Shown here: one piece after another, positions 1 to 12,161 of the stretch
Layout: the number at the start of each line of letters is the position of its first letter
Position numbering within the stretch: position 1 is the first letter of the stretch
Origin: Serilophus lunatus
Taxonomy: Eukaryota; Chordata; Aves; Passeriformes; Eurylaimidae
Direction: 5' to 3'
Assembly (NCBI GenBank): GCA_013399895.1
Contig: VXBA01003833.1
Span: 56,796-120,795 of the forward strand
Length of the DNA stretch: 64,000 nt
The notes under the pieces: model-generated
What the model saw: only the letters and a program-made list of their open reading frames with translations
What the model was told of the DNA's origin: nothing
Databases searched by the model: none
Position numbers and translations under genes: made by a program

Positions 1-147
1 TTATCTCTAGATCATCTCTGTCTCTAGACCATCTATTTATATCTATATTTATATCTATCTCTATGTCTAATCTATATCTTTATCATCTGTATTTTCTATA
101 TGATCTACATCTATATCTATATAATCTATATCATTTGTATCTCTCTC
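1..147. repeat. Degenerate TATC/TCTA-type simple repeat
   Basis: Nearly every word in this stretch is a variant of TATC, TCTA or ATCTATAT, with many substitutions. It reads as an old, decayed tetra- or hexanucleotide microsatellite cut by the window edge, so its full length is unknown. The short frame that starts in it (MIYIYIYIIY...) is a by-product of the repeat. Confidence 0.75.
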
Positions 148-3014
148 AATTATGACAGTGCTTCTCCTCAGATCAATTGCAGCACAAGCAGCCTTTCCAT
201 ACAGCCCCTACAAGTGCTTCCACTTTTGTTCTGTTGGGAAAACACTGGAGAAGAAAGAACCATTCATTTCCCGCATTCATGGATCTCTAATGCAATGGCC
301 AATAGCCACCAATTTGGGAACAGCTCTCTAAAATTGAACCCATCCCTCAGACACTGAACTGCAAATATCTTCTCCCGACCTTTCTCCTTTCTCCTTTCCT
401 GTCTTTGGTGGAAAGTCATTTGATTGTAGCCGAGTGTGTGTTGCTCCAAAAAGTGAAGTCCTTGATTTTCTACAGAAAATTCCCACTGCTGATAGAGTCA
501 CTAATGAATATGAAACAGGAAATCCTTCCATTCAGAACCCCTTCTTGAAAGCCTGTGTGTTACACACAAGATGAATGGAATAGAAAATAAGCAGGGGGCA
601 GTAAGACTGACTGAAGGAATCATTTTTGTCTCCTACTGAAATTTAGTAGAGAAATTAAGAGTAAATGCCTGATGCAAAGGAGTGAAAAAAGTCTTAAGGA
701 ATGGGCGGGTTAAGGAACAGCACCCATGGCCAGGAAAACATTTCCATCTTGTATCTCTAGGGAAAAAAAATACTGATTTTTAAGGTGAGAGGAAGCAAAG
801 CAAGCAAAGAAGTCAGGAAAAATAGCAGAGGCTCCAAGCAAAGCAGAATTGGGATAACTTGTGCAAAGGAGGAATAAATAAGGAAAACACAGTAGTGGTG
901 TTATTACAACTGATTAGTGTCTCCTTCTTATCTCCCTCACAAGTAGTCTTTCTATCTGTAGTCAATATTTCCATCAAAGCCATTTATGAATTTCATCTGA
1001 ATTTGACTTTAAAATGGGCTTTGGTGAGCTGGGTTGGACTCTGATGATGAATATGGTGCAGTTTGTGGTGGGAAATCTATTTTAGAGGTAACAAAACTGA
1101 TCAATCCTGAGCTAGTTATCTAGCTGACAGACCAGAACCGAGACTCAAATTTTATGATAGTTTAGACAATTAAAATTATTTGCAGGCCCCTCTAAACTAA
1201 TCACTTTCTTATTTATCTTGGAAGCAGCAAGTTAAGTAGTATTCCTGTGCTTATGAACTTTGTTAGATAGGGGCATTATGATAAATTTCCCTGAGTCCAA
1301 ATGGCCCATGGGCAAAATAATAACATTTCTTTCCTACAACACAATGTATCAGATCTCAGAATATAGGAAGATGTTCTCAGAAATGAAGTCTTGGGTCAGT
1401 TTTCAGGCAGAAGATGCTTTTATTATGAGTTTTTGTGAGCCTGTGTGTACGTGTGTGGATGTAGAGGTGTCTGTGTCTGCAAGTACGTAAGATATACCCC
1501 CACAAATCCTACACAGGCACGTGGAATGCAGGAAAAATAAATCTCACTGTCTATATTTTCCTTATATCTGCTTCAGCTCCTTCAGACTGGTAAGGGCAAG
1601 GAAGCAGCAACTTTTCATATTTCACCTTCTCTGTACCTGCATTGCATTAAATTCTGTGCAGTCATTTCCCATCTACAACAATGGCAACATGAAGATCTAT
1701 TTCTCCAGCCATAAACAGCCTTATGAGAGGAAAAATAACATATTTTCTTAGTTTTGATATCCTGTTATCCTCATCAGTCCATTAAAGGCCCTCGCTGACA
1801 ATTCACCTTCCAGCCATCTCTTCAATTGAAAAACATTTACTAACATTTAAAAATATTTTCCAATGTTAAATCCAGATCACACAAATTCCACAGACATTTC
1901 TCGATGCTCCAAATGGGTGTTTCCTTGTGCTCCAAACTCTGTTTCCTTTATTAGAAGTAGTATGTATTAGCATTAATGTTATCCTAAAGCAAATCATCGA
2001 ACATTGTACAGGGGGGGATGTCCCAATAGGACAAAATTGTCCCCCAGATCCCTGAGGGATCTCTATTTTTACTGAGGTTAGACTGTAGTTTGCTGTGTGG
2101 TTATTTTATTCCAATAATTTTTTTCAGCAGGATGATACTGGAGTGCAGCTGGACTGCAGAAATCCCATTTATTCAGGGAGATTCTCTTCCTTTGACAGCA
2201 TCTAATGTGGTTGTGGCTGTATTGAATTTTATTGGCTGTATAAAACTTGCTCAAACCTCCAGATAAAATGCACAAAATATAATAAACTTGCTTCAAGCTT
2301 CCAACTCACTCTGTGCTCAGTGTGTTCTGTTTTAATCTTTGTTAGAAAGAGAGAGAAAAAAATCTGTATTCTGGTCACAGCTGATGGTTCCCTTTAAATA
2401 TATTAAACTCTTTGAATAAGGACTAATGAAGATAGGAGGTCTTTTTAATGAACAACTATCTTTTATATGTATTATTTTCTAGAGTTGCGAGGAATTGAGG
2501 GAGCCTAATGAGATGGTGAGAAAGCTGAAATGAACTGGTGCAAATGGTTGTAAATAATCAGCTATACTTGTGCTTTCCACTTAATGAGCTCTTTAAAAGG
2601 ATAAAGAAAATCTGTCCACCTAAGTTCTAGACTTGGTTAAGAAATGTTAACAGAAAAGAACATGTTTTAAGGTAAATCTGTGCAGTTTCTCCTTCTATAA
2701 CCTCTTTGCTGGAGAGTTTTAGCTGTATGAAGGGACATAGTTAAGGGATAAAATGTAAAAATAACAAAATTCATTGCTTTCATGAGCCTGTGTGTTCATG
2801 TTGCAGCAATTAAGAAAGAAACTGAAAATAACTCGGCGATCACTAAATGTGATCTATTTAGCAGATTTCAGAAGTCTTGAGGGGAGAAAACTGCCCAGCC
2901 CTCATGGCCCTTAGACCTTGGGCATTCAGACCCCACAAAGACAAAATCGGAAGACTAAAATCACTCAAGCTGGGGAAAAGATCTTAATGGATGTGAGTAA
3001 CACACAGACACACA
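148..3014. other. Unique AT-rich DNA, no gene seen
   Basis: No recognised repeat family or coding exon. Frames here are at most about 85 codons, unrelated to each other and without recognisable motifs. Local items are a GT-rich patch at about 1438-1480, a run of seven G at 2011-2017, and a short palindrome at 2046-2062 (AGATCCC, TGA, GGGATCT). Confidence 0.6.
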
Positions 3015-3145
3015 GAGAATTAACAATGTTGGAAAAGACCGTAGAGATCATCAAGTCCAACCTTTTACCTAACTTAACAACCTATCCAACACCAATCCGT
3101 CATCTAAACCATCTAAACCATGTCCAAGTGTTTCTCAACAGTTTG
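3015..3145 (-). mobile_element. CR1 LINE 3' end fragment
   Basis: The plus strand reads as the complement of a CR1 tail: a 'GTTGGAAAAGACC' block, then 'ATCATCAAGTCCAACC', then 'AACCATGTCC'. This is the order expected when the element lies on the minus strand. The copy is short, 5'-truncated and diverged: the terminal repeat unit is altered, and 'CATCTAAAC' is duplicated at about 3101-3118. It has no coding content. Confidence 0.75.
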
Positions 3146-6100
3146 ATGATACTCAAAATTAATCATAGTTACCAGTTACATTAGTCAAAAAAAATAGTCA
3201 AAATTAGTCCAAAATTAGTCCAACCTTCCCTGTCTGAGAAGAGATATTCCTATTACTGAGAGGAGATGTTCCTATTACAGATGGCTATAGAGACAGAAAT
3301 GATTTCCACATTATAAACCCAGGAAAAACCCCAACCTCTTATTTCCAATAACAAACTCCTACAGTCTCATCACAAGGGAATCCTCTCAAATGTGTGTTTC
3401 AGAGTCTGACATTTCCAAAAGTTCCCAGAGCAGGTGTGCCCAGAAAGGCAGAGAATATAATTGCAAGTGTGATCACACCTTTTAGCAGAGACATTTCAAT
3501 GTAAAATGCAGAGAGCAAATTGTGGCCTGTGCAGTCATTTCACAGGACACCCTGGCAAGTGCAAAATCTTCCCTAACAGATAAAAAGTCTCTAAAGGCTT
3601 CAACCAGCTGCTGAGTTCTGCAACCACAGGAACAAAAAGATAATTTAGGCTGGTGGAAAGTAATGCTTTTTTTATTAATATGATTCACACTTTCAATTTA
3701 AAAAGAAAACACATTTCAATGGGGTATAATATTTATGCAGAAGACACTGATCTAGGAGAATAACGGCTCAATTAGACATTGCCTAGTGGAAAATTTTAAA
3801 AGTCTTTGGAATGAGGAGAAATCCTTTAATAAAAGCTATGCATGGAATGTTAGTCCGAAAACAGCAAATTGTTTTAGGTCTAGTTAAGTCTTGTTGTGTA
3901 GGATATGTATGCAGCCATTTCCGTCTGGGATGAAAAATATCTCTGTTTAAATGACTGGTAGGGAGCGTTAAATCTTAATAATTCCTGGATCAAATTGCAT
4001 CCAGTGATGAAAAATAATTAAATCTTCACCTCCTTCAAATGCCCACTTGAGGTTTCAGAAACCACATGTTTAAAAAGAAGCAAAATTTGTGATTTTCAAA
4101 TGATGTGGATTTTCATCCACAGGAATCTGATAAACTGCTCAATTTCCTGCAATTAATCAACGTTGTTCACATGTTTATGATGAAATCTATAAAAAGTATG
4201 GATGGCAACAGCAAACAATGACATTACCGTTTTCAGGCAGACATTATTTTGTATGAGTATAAATTCCAATGTCCCATAAAGAAAAATTCATGAGGAAAAG
4301 GCCTGGGGAATTCAGATCTATGTGTCTGAGGCCTTCTGGGGAGAACATTCCTTAAATATTTGGGCAGGCAAGGAGTGGAGTGATTGGTTAACAATAACCA
4401 TCTGCCTGCCACCATTTTAATTTTTGATTCCAGTTTTCTGCCACCTTTTCTGTTAATGAGGATTTGGAATCATTTAGAAAAGTGAACGACTGTACTGTTT
4501 ACACCTTTATCCAGCACAAATTGAGTCTGTCCAGTCCTACTCACGAGTAGTTGGTGCTGTGTGACTCTGTGCCCTCCATCTCGTACATCCTGAGCTCCCA
4601 GTTAAGCAGGAGGTGCTTTGAAAATACGTTTATGAACAGTTGGAAGATAATCATATGACACGACCATTTTAGTGTTTCATCCCAATTTCTAGTGCCAAAA
4701 AGGGTTCTGGTGCTTAGACAGGAAACACATTGAGAGCTCTTGGCAAAGCAAAATGTGCTACGAAGCTTGAGAAGAGATGCCATGTCCTATGAACTCTTAG
4801 TAAATAACAGATTCTAGGGAATTTGTGTTATAGATATGTATGTAGCAATAGAAATATATATATGCACATGTACACAGCCATATATATGCACATCTACATG
4901 GGAATATACAATTTAAAAGAATATAAAACATAAAGTTCATCAAAAGTTTTTAATTTATTCCATCCATACTTTCAGAGTGGGATGCAAGAGGAACAGAATA
5001 GCTTTGAATGACCTAAACTACCAAGATCTGTTGCCTCTCCTTTTCCTCTCCTTTTCCTTGCCACTCTCAGTCCATTTAAGTTAAAAATGAAACGATTCAC
5101 TGACCTTCACTTTAAAATTCTGCACCCTTTTCTTGTCCACCCTGATTTTTGTATGGATTTCTCACCCACCTCAATATAAGTGCTATGGCTTTACACCAAG
5201 TAGGAAACCTTGTCTCTTAGACTATGAGGGAAATTTATTTCCTAGTGTAAGACCATTTTCTGGGAGTCAATAAACGGTATTAACAGACTCTGAATGAGAT
5301 TTGCAGTTATTTGGTACATTTTTGCAGTTCAAGTCATAGGACAATATCAGTTTATGTTCCCTGCAAGTATCACAACATGTGAAATTCTCAAACTATATTA
5401 AAAAACACCAAACAAAAAGACAATACAATACAGAATTGGGAAATGAGGAAAACCTTTGGTTTGTTATTGCAAGAATTTAAGAAAAATGTTCATATTGAAC
5501 TAAGCAACATTATTTAAAGAGAGGGAATGACTAAACTAACTCAGAATGTTTTCTTTTTCTATGAAATGTAATAATCCAGAGAATAATAAGCTTTACAAAT
5601 CAGAGAATTTGTGAATTTAAAGTTACTTTAGTCTCTATGTAATATAATTTGTAAGTATGAAATTCTCACTCTCTTTTTTTCTACCCCATAAATACTCCAG
5701 ATGAAGTTTTCCCCTCAATTAGAGAAAGATTCAGAAGGCTGGACTGGCAGAGGGATAAAGAAGACAACTGCCCCAGGGAGCAGATGAATTTCAGCTGTAC
5801 TAATTTTGTCCCAAAGGGTCTAATTTAATTTACCTCTGTGTGTTTTGTCACTTTCACTGAAGCTACAATGAAGGGTCAAGATTTAATTCCATCAAATCTT
5901 ATAGCTGGAAGAGTTATCCCAGATTTTGGACTCTATTACCCAGACATTGGAAATGCTGCTCTGAATTGTTGCTAAAGATGCAGCCATTGGAGTAATCTTG
6001 GAAAACCCATGGCCCTGGGAAGGCAGGCTGGGGTCCTACAGTCCTTTTGTTCAGCTCTGCATCCTGGTCCACTTGTAAACATGTTGAAAAGCTGAGCTTC

Positions 6101-6328
6101 CCCTTCCCTGAAGTCTCCATTGCAGCAGTGACTTTGTGTGGAGATTATCAGAGCCTATGACTTGTTCTAACACATTTGGGCTTTAATTCAATAAAGCACC
6201 AACAAAACAGCCTTGACTTCATGCCCTGTTTAACTTTAAATTGTGTTTCATTTAACCACCCCCAGCAAGACATAACTACATAACTAAGTACTTTCTATTT
6301 TTTTGCATTAAGGAAGTTCTTATATGGA
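3146..6328. other. Unique AT-rich DNA with small tandem duplications
   Basis: No gene or known repeat family recognised. An 11-base unit (AAAATTAGTCC) is doubled at about 3200-3222, followed by a 22-base imperfect tandem pair at 3236-3279. A TATATGCACA-type patch lies at about 4845-4915, and CTCTCCTTTTC is doubled at about 5034-5058. The longest frame (4541-4783, minus, 80 codons) shows no motif I know. Confidence 0.6.
3236..3279 (+). repeat. 22-bp imperfect tandem duplication
   Basis: Two adjacent 22-base copies, 3236-3257 and 3258-3279, share the core 'TTCCTATTAC' and differ at about three positions. This suggests one local slippage or duplication event followed by a few substitutions. No function is implied. 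Confidence 0.7.
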
Positions 6329-6468
6329 ATAGAATCACAGACTCATTAAGGTTGGAAAAGACCTCTGGCATCATCCAGTCCAATCTGTGTCCCATCCCCA
6401 CCTTGTCCCCCAGCCCAGAGCACTGAGTGCCATGACCAGTCCTTCCTTGGGCACCTCCAGGGAGTGTT
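6329..6468 (-). mobile_element. CR1 LINE 3' end fragment
   Basis: Starts with 'AGAATCACAGACTCATTAAG' and the 'GGTTGGAAAAGACCTC' block, then 'CATCCAGTCCAA' and 'GGGCACCTCCAGGGA'. This is the reverse complement of a CR1 tail, so the element lies on the minus strand. Only the last ~140 bases of the element are present. Confidence 0.85.
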
Positions 6469-8467
6469 TAAGTGTTTTGTTAAAATGGAAACTCTGGATT
6501 TGGGCTAATCAATTAAATTAATAAGGTGAATTAGTTATCAGAATGTGCTGGCAGTATCATGGGAACTATGATGTTATAAAGGTATCAGTATCCCCCAGGT
6601 GACCATAGATGATATCATATTATTTGTAACATTTTATATAATTAGGGTATAAAGAGAATGATAAACTGTGTGTTATTAAATTATTTCCTATTTTAATTAA
6701 TATCTCTCTGATAGGTCTCATCGTACCATCACAGGATTGGCCAGGTTTTGATCTTATTTATGTCACTATAAAACTCAGAAATTCTTTATCTATGATTCTT
6801 CTAAAGCTGAAGATACTAAAATCCAAGTTAAAGGCATAAAGTGGATTATCAGCTTGCCAGAGGTCACATTTCATGGTTAGTTTAGAAGATATTTGTTGGA
6901 ACTTTTCGGTGTTAAATTTGATGTTCCACTTAAAAGACAAAGTTACTTTTTGTCCATTATTGTCATAAATGGAAATGAAAAAGTTGTTTTCTATTTCTGT
7001 CAAGTGCCATGGCAAACCAAACAGGACAGGACATAAGGAGTCAGAAGAAAAGTGGGAAAAAGCTCAAACTGCTGAGTTCATGAAGCAATGCAAGAGCCTG
7101 CTGAGAAAATTATGGGGCTCTGCTGGGACACGAGTGTTGCCAGGACTGAGAATCTGCTGCTTCCCACGTATGAGGCTCTGTTGGCAGTGACTACAGATGG
7201 TGGCACACCTCAGTGCTCAGAGGCAAAGTTTCTTCTTCAGGAAGGGAAAAATAGGACTTTATTGCTAATGGACAAGGAGAGCAGGAGAAAATACCTGATG
7301 ATTTTCAGGCAATGGATGCTTCACAAGGAAACATAACCCAACAACTTCATCGTCTCCTGAAGTCCCTTTCTAAGTCAATTTTTGTCTAATATCTATGGAA
7401 TGCAGGGCACTCTCATATATTATCAGCACAACAAAATGAAATGAAAAACTACATAAACCCCACAGAAAACAACCCCCCAATCCAAAGCACACCCAGATAA
7501 CATCTCACTAAGGCTGAGTAGATGCAAACATGGACAATAATTTCTGTCCAATATAGAGGGGGAAAATGCTGTACATTTAATTCTATTTTTATTGTATTTT
7601 CTATACACAGAGAAAGACTTGACAGCTTCAGCTAATTCCAAAATCATTCTTCAATTGACAAATTTACCTTTTCAAAGCTTTTTCAAGTTTCTCCACAGTG
7701 CTCCAAGCACACAGTCCCAAAGGGTCTAGGCACTTGCCCTGCCACTGTTCACATTTGGAACCCTTGAGTGTTTAATATCTGGGATATTCAGCTCATGTGT
7801 TCTGTGGGGTTTCTGTGCACTCACACATCTGTATGTGCCTTTCTCTTACAATCACATCCTCTGCTGCTGCAGGTTGGCAGAGCTCAAACAAAATGACAGC
7901 CCTGAGAAGTTCTACCCCACAGCCTCTGTTCTGTAACATTTTGGGAGGGGGAATAAGAGGCAAACTAAAGAAGTGATGAAGAAAATGTCACAGTACCATT
8001 AGTAGGAGAACAAGCAATTGATGTTTTTAAATAGGTTGTTCCTTCAAGCTGTATCTGTAATGATTTTGTTTCCAGCTATTTCACTGCAAGATCATTGATT
8101 AAGAGTGTTGTCATTACCAGCACCAGTCCTGTGAGACACAGGAGGATTGTGATTTCAGATTGTGGGTGAATCAAACTCTAGATTAATGTTTGAATCTGTC
8201 AACAAGCAGTTGGAGCAGATTTATGCAAGGGAAGTGGAGTCAGCATTGGTTCTTATCTGAAGGGACAGTAGCACCAAGCTCAAGGGAGCAGAGCAGGTCC
8301 ACAGTAATTATAGTGATTCAAAAGTCCAGAAGAGCAGACAACTCAGTACTGACTGTGCATGTCCAGGACTGAGACAGAATGCCAGAGTAAGCAAGAGTTC
8401 ATCCTACAGAGTAGCTCAGGCAAGGCCCAAAGTCAATGATGAGTTTGATGACATGGTTCCAGAGTCA
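6469..8467. other. Unique DNA, no gene seen
   Basis: Frames at 6758-7015 (minus, 85 codons), 6969-7190 and 7088-7336 (plus) overlap one another and have no recognisable domain. They look like chance frames. No tRNA-like or repeat-family signature was found. The 8.2-8.47 kb part is slightly GC-richer and may be older, unrecognisable repeat next to the CR1 that follows. Confidence 0.55.
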
Positions 8468-8748
8468 GGGAGGAGCAACAAGTGACAGGACGAGAGGACA
8501 CAGTATTTAGCTGTGCCAAGGGAGGCTCAGGTTGGACAGGAGGAGGAATTTCTGCCTGGCAAGGGGGGTCAGGACTTGGCAGGGGCTGCCCAGGGAGGGG
8601 GGCAGTGCCCAGCCCTGGAGGTGCCCAAGGAAGGACTGGCCGTGGCACTCAGTGCTCTGGGCTGGGGGACAAGGTGGGGATGGGGCACAGGGGGGACTCC
8701 CTGGGATGGGAGGGATTTTCCAACCTCAGGGATTCTGGGATTCTGTGA
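8468..8748 (+). mobile_element. CR1 LINE 3' end fragment, GC-rich subfamily
   Basis: Plus-strand order is that of a CR1 3' region: 'AGTGACAGGA', 'GAATTTCTGCCTGGCAAG', 'GGGCTGCCCAGGGAGG', 'CCCTGGAGGTGCCCAAGG', then 'TTTTCCAACCTCAGGGATTC' and two GGGATTCTG units at the end. Three overlapping frames of 78-100 codons here are by-products of GC-rich sequence with few stops. The middle part matches, inverted, the GC-rich segment of the copy at 10894-11385. Confidence 0.88.
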
Positions 8749-9570
8749 AGCCCAAAAACCCAGGATGAGGCTCCTCCCAGCCAACTGGCCAGCTGCAAAC
8801 ATCACTGAAGCCTGATGCAAGGGTTTTTAGCCAAAGCTAAACCTGAGACATCTGTGAATATAAAAAACTAGAAATTAGATAGGAGGTAGTTACTATTAAT
8901 TTGTCTTAAACCCTAATGTACTGAAATAGTGCAGCTGGCAATAGTGCCAGTGTTGAGTTTATCTCTTGCTAACACTGGGATGGCCCAGTCATTTGTCTGA
9001 CAAATTTGCACAAGTATGTGAGCAAGGCCATGATAAAGGCAGAGATGCCCCTGGTGAGCACAACACTTTAAACAGGCAGCACATTCTGCTGAATACTCAA
9101 CATAACTGATTGATGAAACCAAACTAAAATAACTTGGATCAACAGATGAGATTCCCTTCTGGGGAGGGGACAGGGTATAAAACACAAAGGATGACTGAGG
9201 AATGCTGCAGAAAGAGAAACAGCAGCCTGTGTGATCCTCAGCCTGTCTCATCAGAAGCTCAGGAGCCTGAGCTTCTCAAGCTCTGCAACCAAGGGCAGCA
9301 AGGCATACAGCCACCAGTGAAACCACAGGACAGGAGCTCTGCAGTGTTGGAGACTCACTGTACCAGTGTCTTAGATGCATTGATACAGCAAAATGGAACT
9401 GTTAACATGAAGTGTGCAGTTAATGAACTGCAGTAAAGTTTGATTCTGTGGTTTAAAACTGGCTTAAAATGTTCCCGTGACAATGTCTCTGGGCATTCCT
9501 TCAGCTGCACAACTCACACACCTGCACCAGCTCTGAGCTGACCTTGAACACCACTGTGAAGCCCTTGGGA
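8749..9570. other. Unassigned stretch with a perfect palindrome and a TATA-like site
   Basis: Two antisense-overlapping frames occur (8913-9251 minus, 112 codons; 9134-9436 plus, 100 codons). Neither shows a recognisable domain. A 'GGGTATAAAAC' string lies at about 9173-9183, and a perfect 11+2+11 palindrome at 9253-9276. An old LTR is conceivable because of the TATA-like site, but I found no AATAAA in the right place and no ends, so I leave it unassigned. Confidence 0.4.
9253..9276. repeat. Perfect 11-bp inverted repeat, 2-base spacer
   Basis: AGAAGCTCAGG at 9253-9263 and its exact reverse complement CCTGAGCTTCT at 9266-9276 are separated by AG. This is long for a chance palindrome. It could extrude a hairpin or bind a dimeric factor, but nothing around it supports a specific role. 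Confidence 0.9.
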
Positions 9571-9812
9571 GAGAATCCCAGACTGGTTTGTGTTGGAAGA
9601 GAGTTTAAAGCCGATCTCATTCCATGCCTTGCTCTAGGCAGGGACACCTCTCACTATCCCAGGTGGCTCCAACCTGGCCTTGGACACTCCCAGGGATGGG
9701 GCAGCCACAGTTTCTCTGGGCACCCTGTGCCAGGGCCTCTCCACCCTCACAGGGAAGAATTTCTTCCTGATATCCAATGCAACCCTACTGTCTGTCAGTT
9801 TAAAACCATTTA
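9571..9812 (-). mobile_element. CR1 LINE 3' end fragment
   Basis: Reverse-complement CR1 tail: 'AGAATCCCAGACTGGTTTGT' start, 'GGCAGGGACACCTCTCACTA', 'CTCCAACCTGGCCTTGGACA', 'GGATGGGGCAGCCACAG', 'CCTGTGCCAGGGCCTC', 'GAATTTCTTCCTGATATCCA'. It belongs to the same subfamily as the copies at 12443, 30137, 36690, 49138 and 59420. The 86-89 codon frames in it are not real genes. Confidence 0.9.
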
Positions 9813-10893
9813 AACTGAGCGCAAGGCAAAGATGTTGCAAAGTCGGTTGGTGCCCTTGGCCCTGACATGAAGAACTGCATAAGAACGTGTTCATTAAGTA
9901 TTTTTCCTACTCAATTCTCACAGCCTCTATTTTTTCTGACACTTCTTTTGTCATTCCTATCTTATCACCAGGCAATTGAAGCTACTTCATATTGAAAAGG
10001 ACGATTCTTGATTTCTGGCTAAACCCTTCCAGAAATCCAGCAGACAAATTACAATTGGGAATCTCACTTTGAGCACCACACTTTATTTTTGTTCCTCTGC
10101 TTCATTCTTCTTAGTCAATTCAAATGTCATCCAGCTGAACAATATGTTTGGGGTATCTACTGAGGCTTTGTCATTAGTGCTGGAATGGAAATATTGCCTG
10201 AATTCTGCAAGCACAGCTTTGGAGTATAATATATTTAATGGGGGAAAATGGTATTTGCAGCATAATTGGGATGGTGGTAACACATTAAAGTGCAATTTGA
10301 ACCTGAAATTATCTCCTTTTGTAATTTCAGAGGTATCATATAAAAATTGCATCATGTGAAATCTTAGGGGAAATCTTGATGTTATGTTCTTTATGAAATG
10401 AGTCTAGAGACAGGATATTAATGAAAGAAAACTAAAACTGACTTTTAGAAGCACTTTTTTCCTTTAATACATGAATCTATAATTTTGAATATGCAATCAT
10501 TAAACTACTATGAATATGTATCCTTGGGTGGTAATAGTGACCTAAAGAAAACCTCTTATAACATTTATTTTTGTTCATTAGTCTATGAAAGGCAGCAACT
10601 CCTACAGACAGGAGGAATGGGGAGATTTGCTGGGTTGGTCCCTTCCAACATCAGCTTTCCACGACTATGTATCTGGTGCAGCCTTTCTGCCCTTGAAAGT
10701 TTTGATATCTGACTGGCTCAAGCCCTGATCAGTGTTGTCTTTCTTCAGAAATGCCCCTGCTTTGAGCAGGAGACTGGACCTTCTGAGGACCTTTAGTTCT
10801 TGAAGAAATTAAAAACTCTTTGATTTTCATAAAAAAAACCCCACATAAAAATCATTAAGTATATATATTTGTATGTGTGTTAATTCCTTAAAA
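9813..10893. other. Unique AT-rich DNA, one doubtful CR1 tail
   Basis: Fully antisense frames of 96 (plus) and 90 (minus) codons share 10069-10359. Neither has a recognisable motif, and base composition does not differ from the flanks. At about 10605-10670 the order 'GGTTGGTCCCTTCCAACATC' followed by 'CACGACTATG' resembles a very decayed plus-strand CR1 end, but it is too short to call. Confidence 0.5.
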
Positions 10894-11385
10894 CATAGAA
10901 TCACAGAATCATTAAGGTTGGAAAAACCTTCCAAGATCAAGTCCAACCATCAACCCACAACCACCACCATGTTCACCACTAAACCATGTCCCCAAGCGCC
11001 ACGACCACACATTTTTTGAGCACCTCCAGGGCTGGGCACTGCCCCCCTCCCTGGGCAGCCCCTGCCAAGGCCTGACCCCCCTGGCCAGGCCCCAATTCCT
11101 CCTCCTGTGCCCCCTGCCCCTGCCCTGGCCCAGCCTGAGGCCGTTCCCTCTCCTCCTGGCCCTTGTTCCCTGGGAGCAGAGCCCGACCCCCCCCGGCTCC
11201 CCCCTCCTGGCAGGGATTGCAGAGAATTCCAGGAGCCCCCTGAGCCTCCTTTGCTCCAGGCTGAGCCCCCCCAGCTCCCTCAGCCCCTCCTGGGGCTCCA
11301 GCCCCTTCCCCAGCTCCGTTCCCTTCCCTGGACACGCTCCAGCCCCTCGGGGTCTCCCTTGGGAGGGCCCAGAACTGGACCGAGC
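10894..11385 (-). mobile_element. CR1 LINE 3' fragment with very GC-rich interior
   Basis: Begins with 'CATAGAATCACAGAATCATT' and the 'AAGGTTGG' block, then 'AACCATGTCCCCAAGCGCCA', 'GAGCACCTCCAGGGCTGG', 'CTCCCTGGGCAGCCCCTGCC'. It continues upstream on the minus strand through a C-rich stretch to 'GGGAGGGCCCAGAACTGGA'. That last piece corresponds to the CR1 coding end 'QFWA' (visible in the minus-strand frame as SVQFWALPRE). Minus-strand frames of 146 and 163 codons and a plus frame of 115 codons are low-complexity G/A/P/Q-rich products of GC-rich repeat. It is among the longer 3' fragments in the window. Confidence 0.9.
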
Positions 11386-11788
11386 AGTGATGATAAAACC
11401 CATCTCCTGTGGGTTTCACACAACATCTTCATTCTCATGGTCAGTCAACACTGAAAACCTCATCTGATCTTTGTCTCCCTTTAAATGCTTTCACATCCTC
11501 AATGCACTTCCCTCATTGCCCGAGATTTTTAAATTATTTTGAAAAAAATTTATATTGCTCAAAATTCAAAAATGCAATTCAAAATTTCTCCAAAATGCTA
11601 GTAAGGATTTTAGCACCCGCGAAACCAGGTGCTGCATTTCTGACTGTATTACAATATGAAATTTAAATTTTACTGCTGATCTACAAGTCAAATAATTCAC
11701 TCATTGCTTTCCTTGACTTTTCAATATTGAAGCTGCATCTTTGTAACATGGTCTTCAAGGAATGAATTAATGCAGATAGACATAATTT

Positions 11789-11830
11789 AAAAAAAAAAAA
11801 AAAAAAGAGAGAGAAAAAGAAACTAAATAA
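11789..11830 (+). repeat. Poly(A)/purine tract
   Basis: Eighteen A, then GAGAGAGAAAAAGAAAC. The 150 bases upstream match no LINE or SINE that I know, so it may be simple slippage. Confidence 0.8.
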
Positions 11831-12161
11831 CAGAAAATAAAAGGTTTTGTTGTTGTGCAGGATCTCCTGGACATCAGGGAAATTGAAACAAACAGATATG
11901 ACATAGAAAATGACGAAAAATTGGGGAAATATATTTGAAATTGTCAAGTCTCGCTCAGGTAACTGTTCACTTGACAAACACTTGTATGCTCATGTTAGTG
12001 CTTAATAGGACCTACATAACCAGTCCTTAATTTGCTTGATTTTACCAAATAATGACTTTTCCAAGACTCTTTTTCAACAGTACAGTAAAAGAAGCTCCAA
12101 ATAACCAGTGCTATTTTTTTCTCTCTGTTAAGGCTTTTTCTGTTTTTTTAAAGATCTCACA

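Noticed and set aside
8820..9440. LTR between two CR1 copies
   Set aside because: Only a TATA-like string supports it; no poly(A) signal at proper spacing, no ends and no target duplication seen.
10605..10670. CR1 3' end on the plus strand
   Set aside because: The CCTTCCAAC word is present, but the flanking words do not continue in CR1 order.
10912..11403. 163- and 146-codon G/A/Q-rich minus frames as a possible protein
   Set aside because: They lie inside a CR1 3' region with recognisable CR1 words at both ends and are low-complexity in two registers at once.
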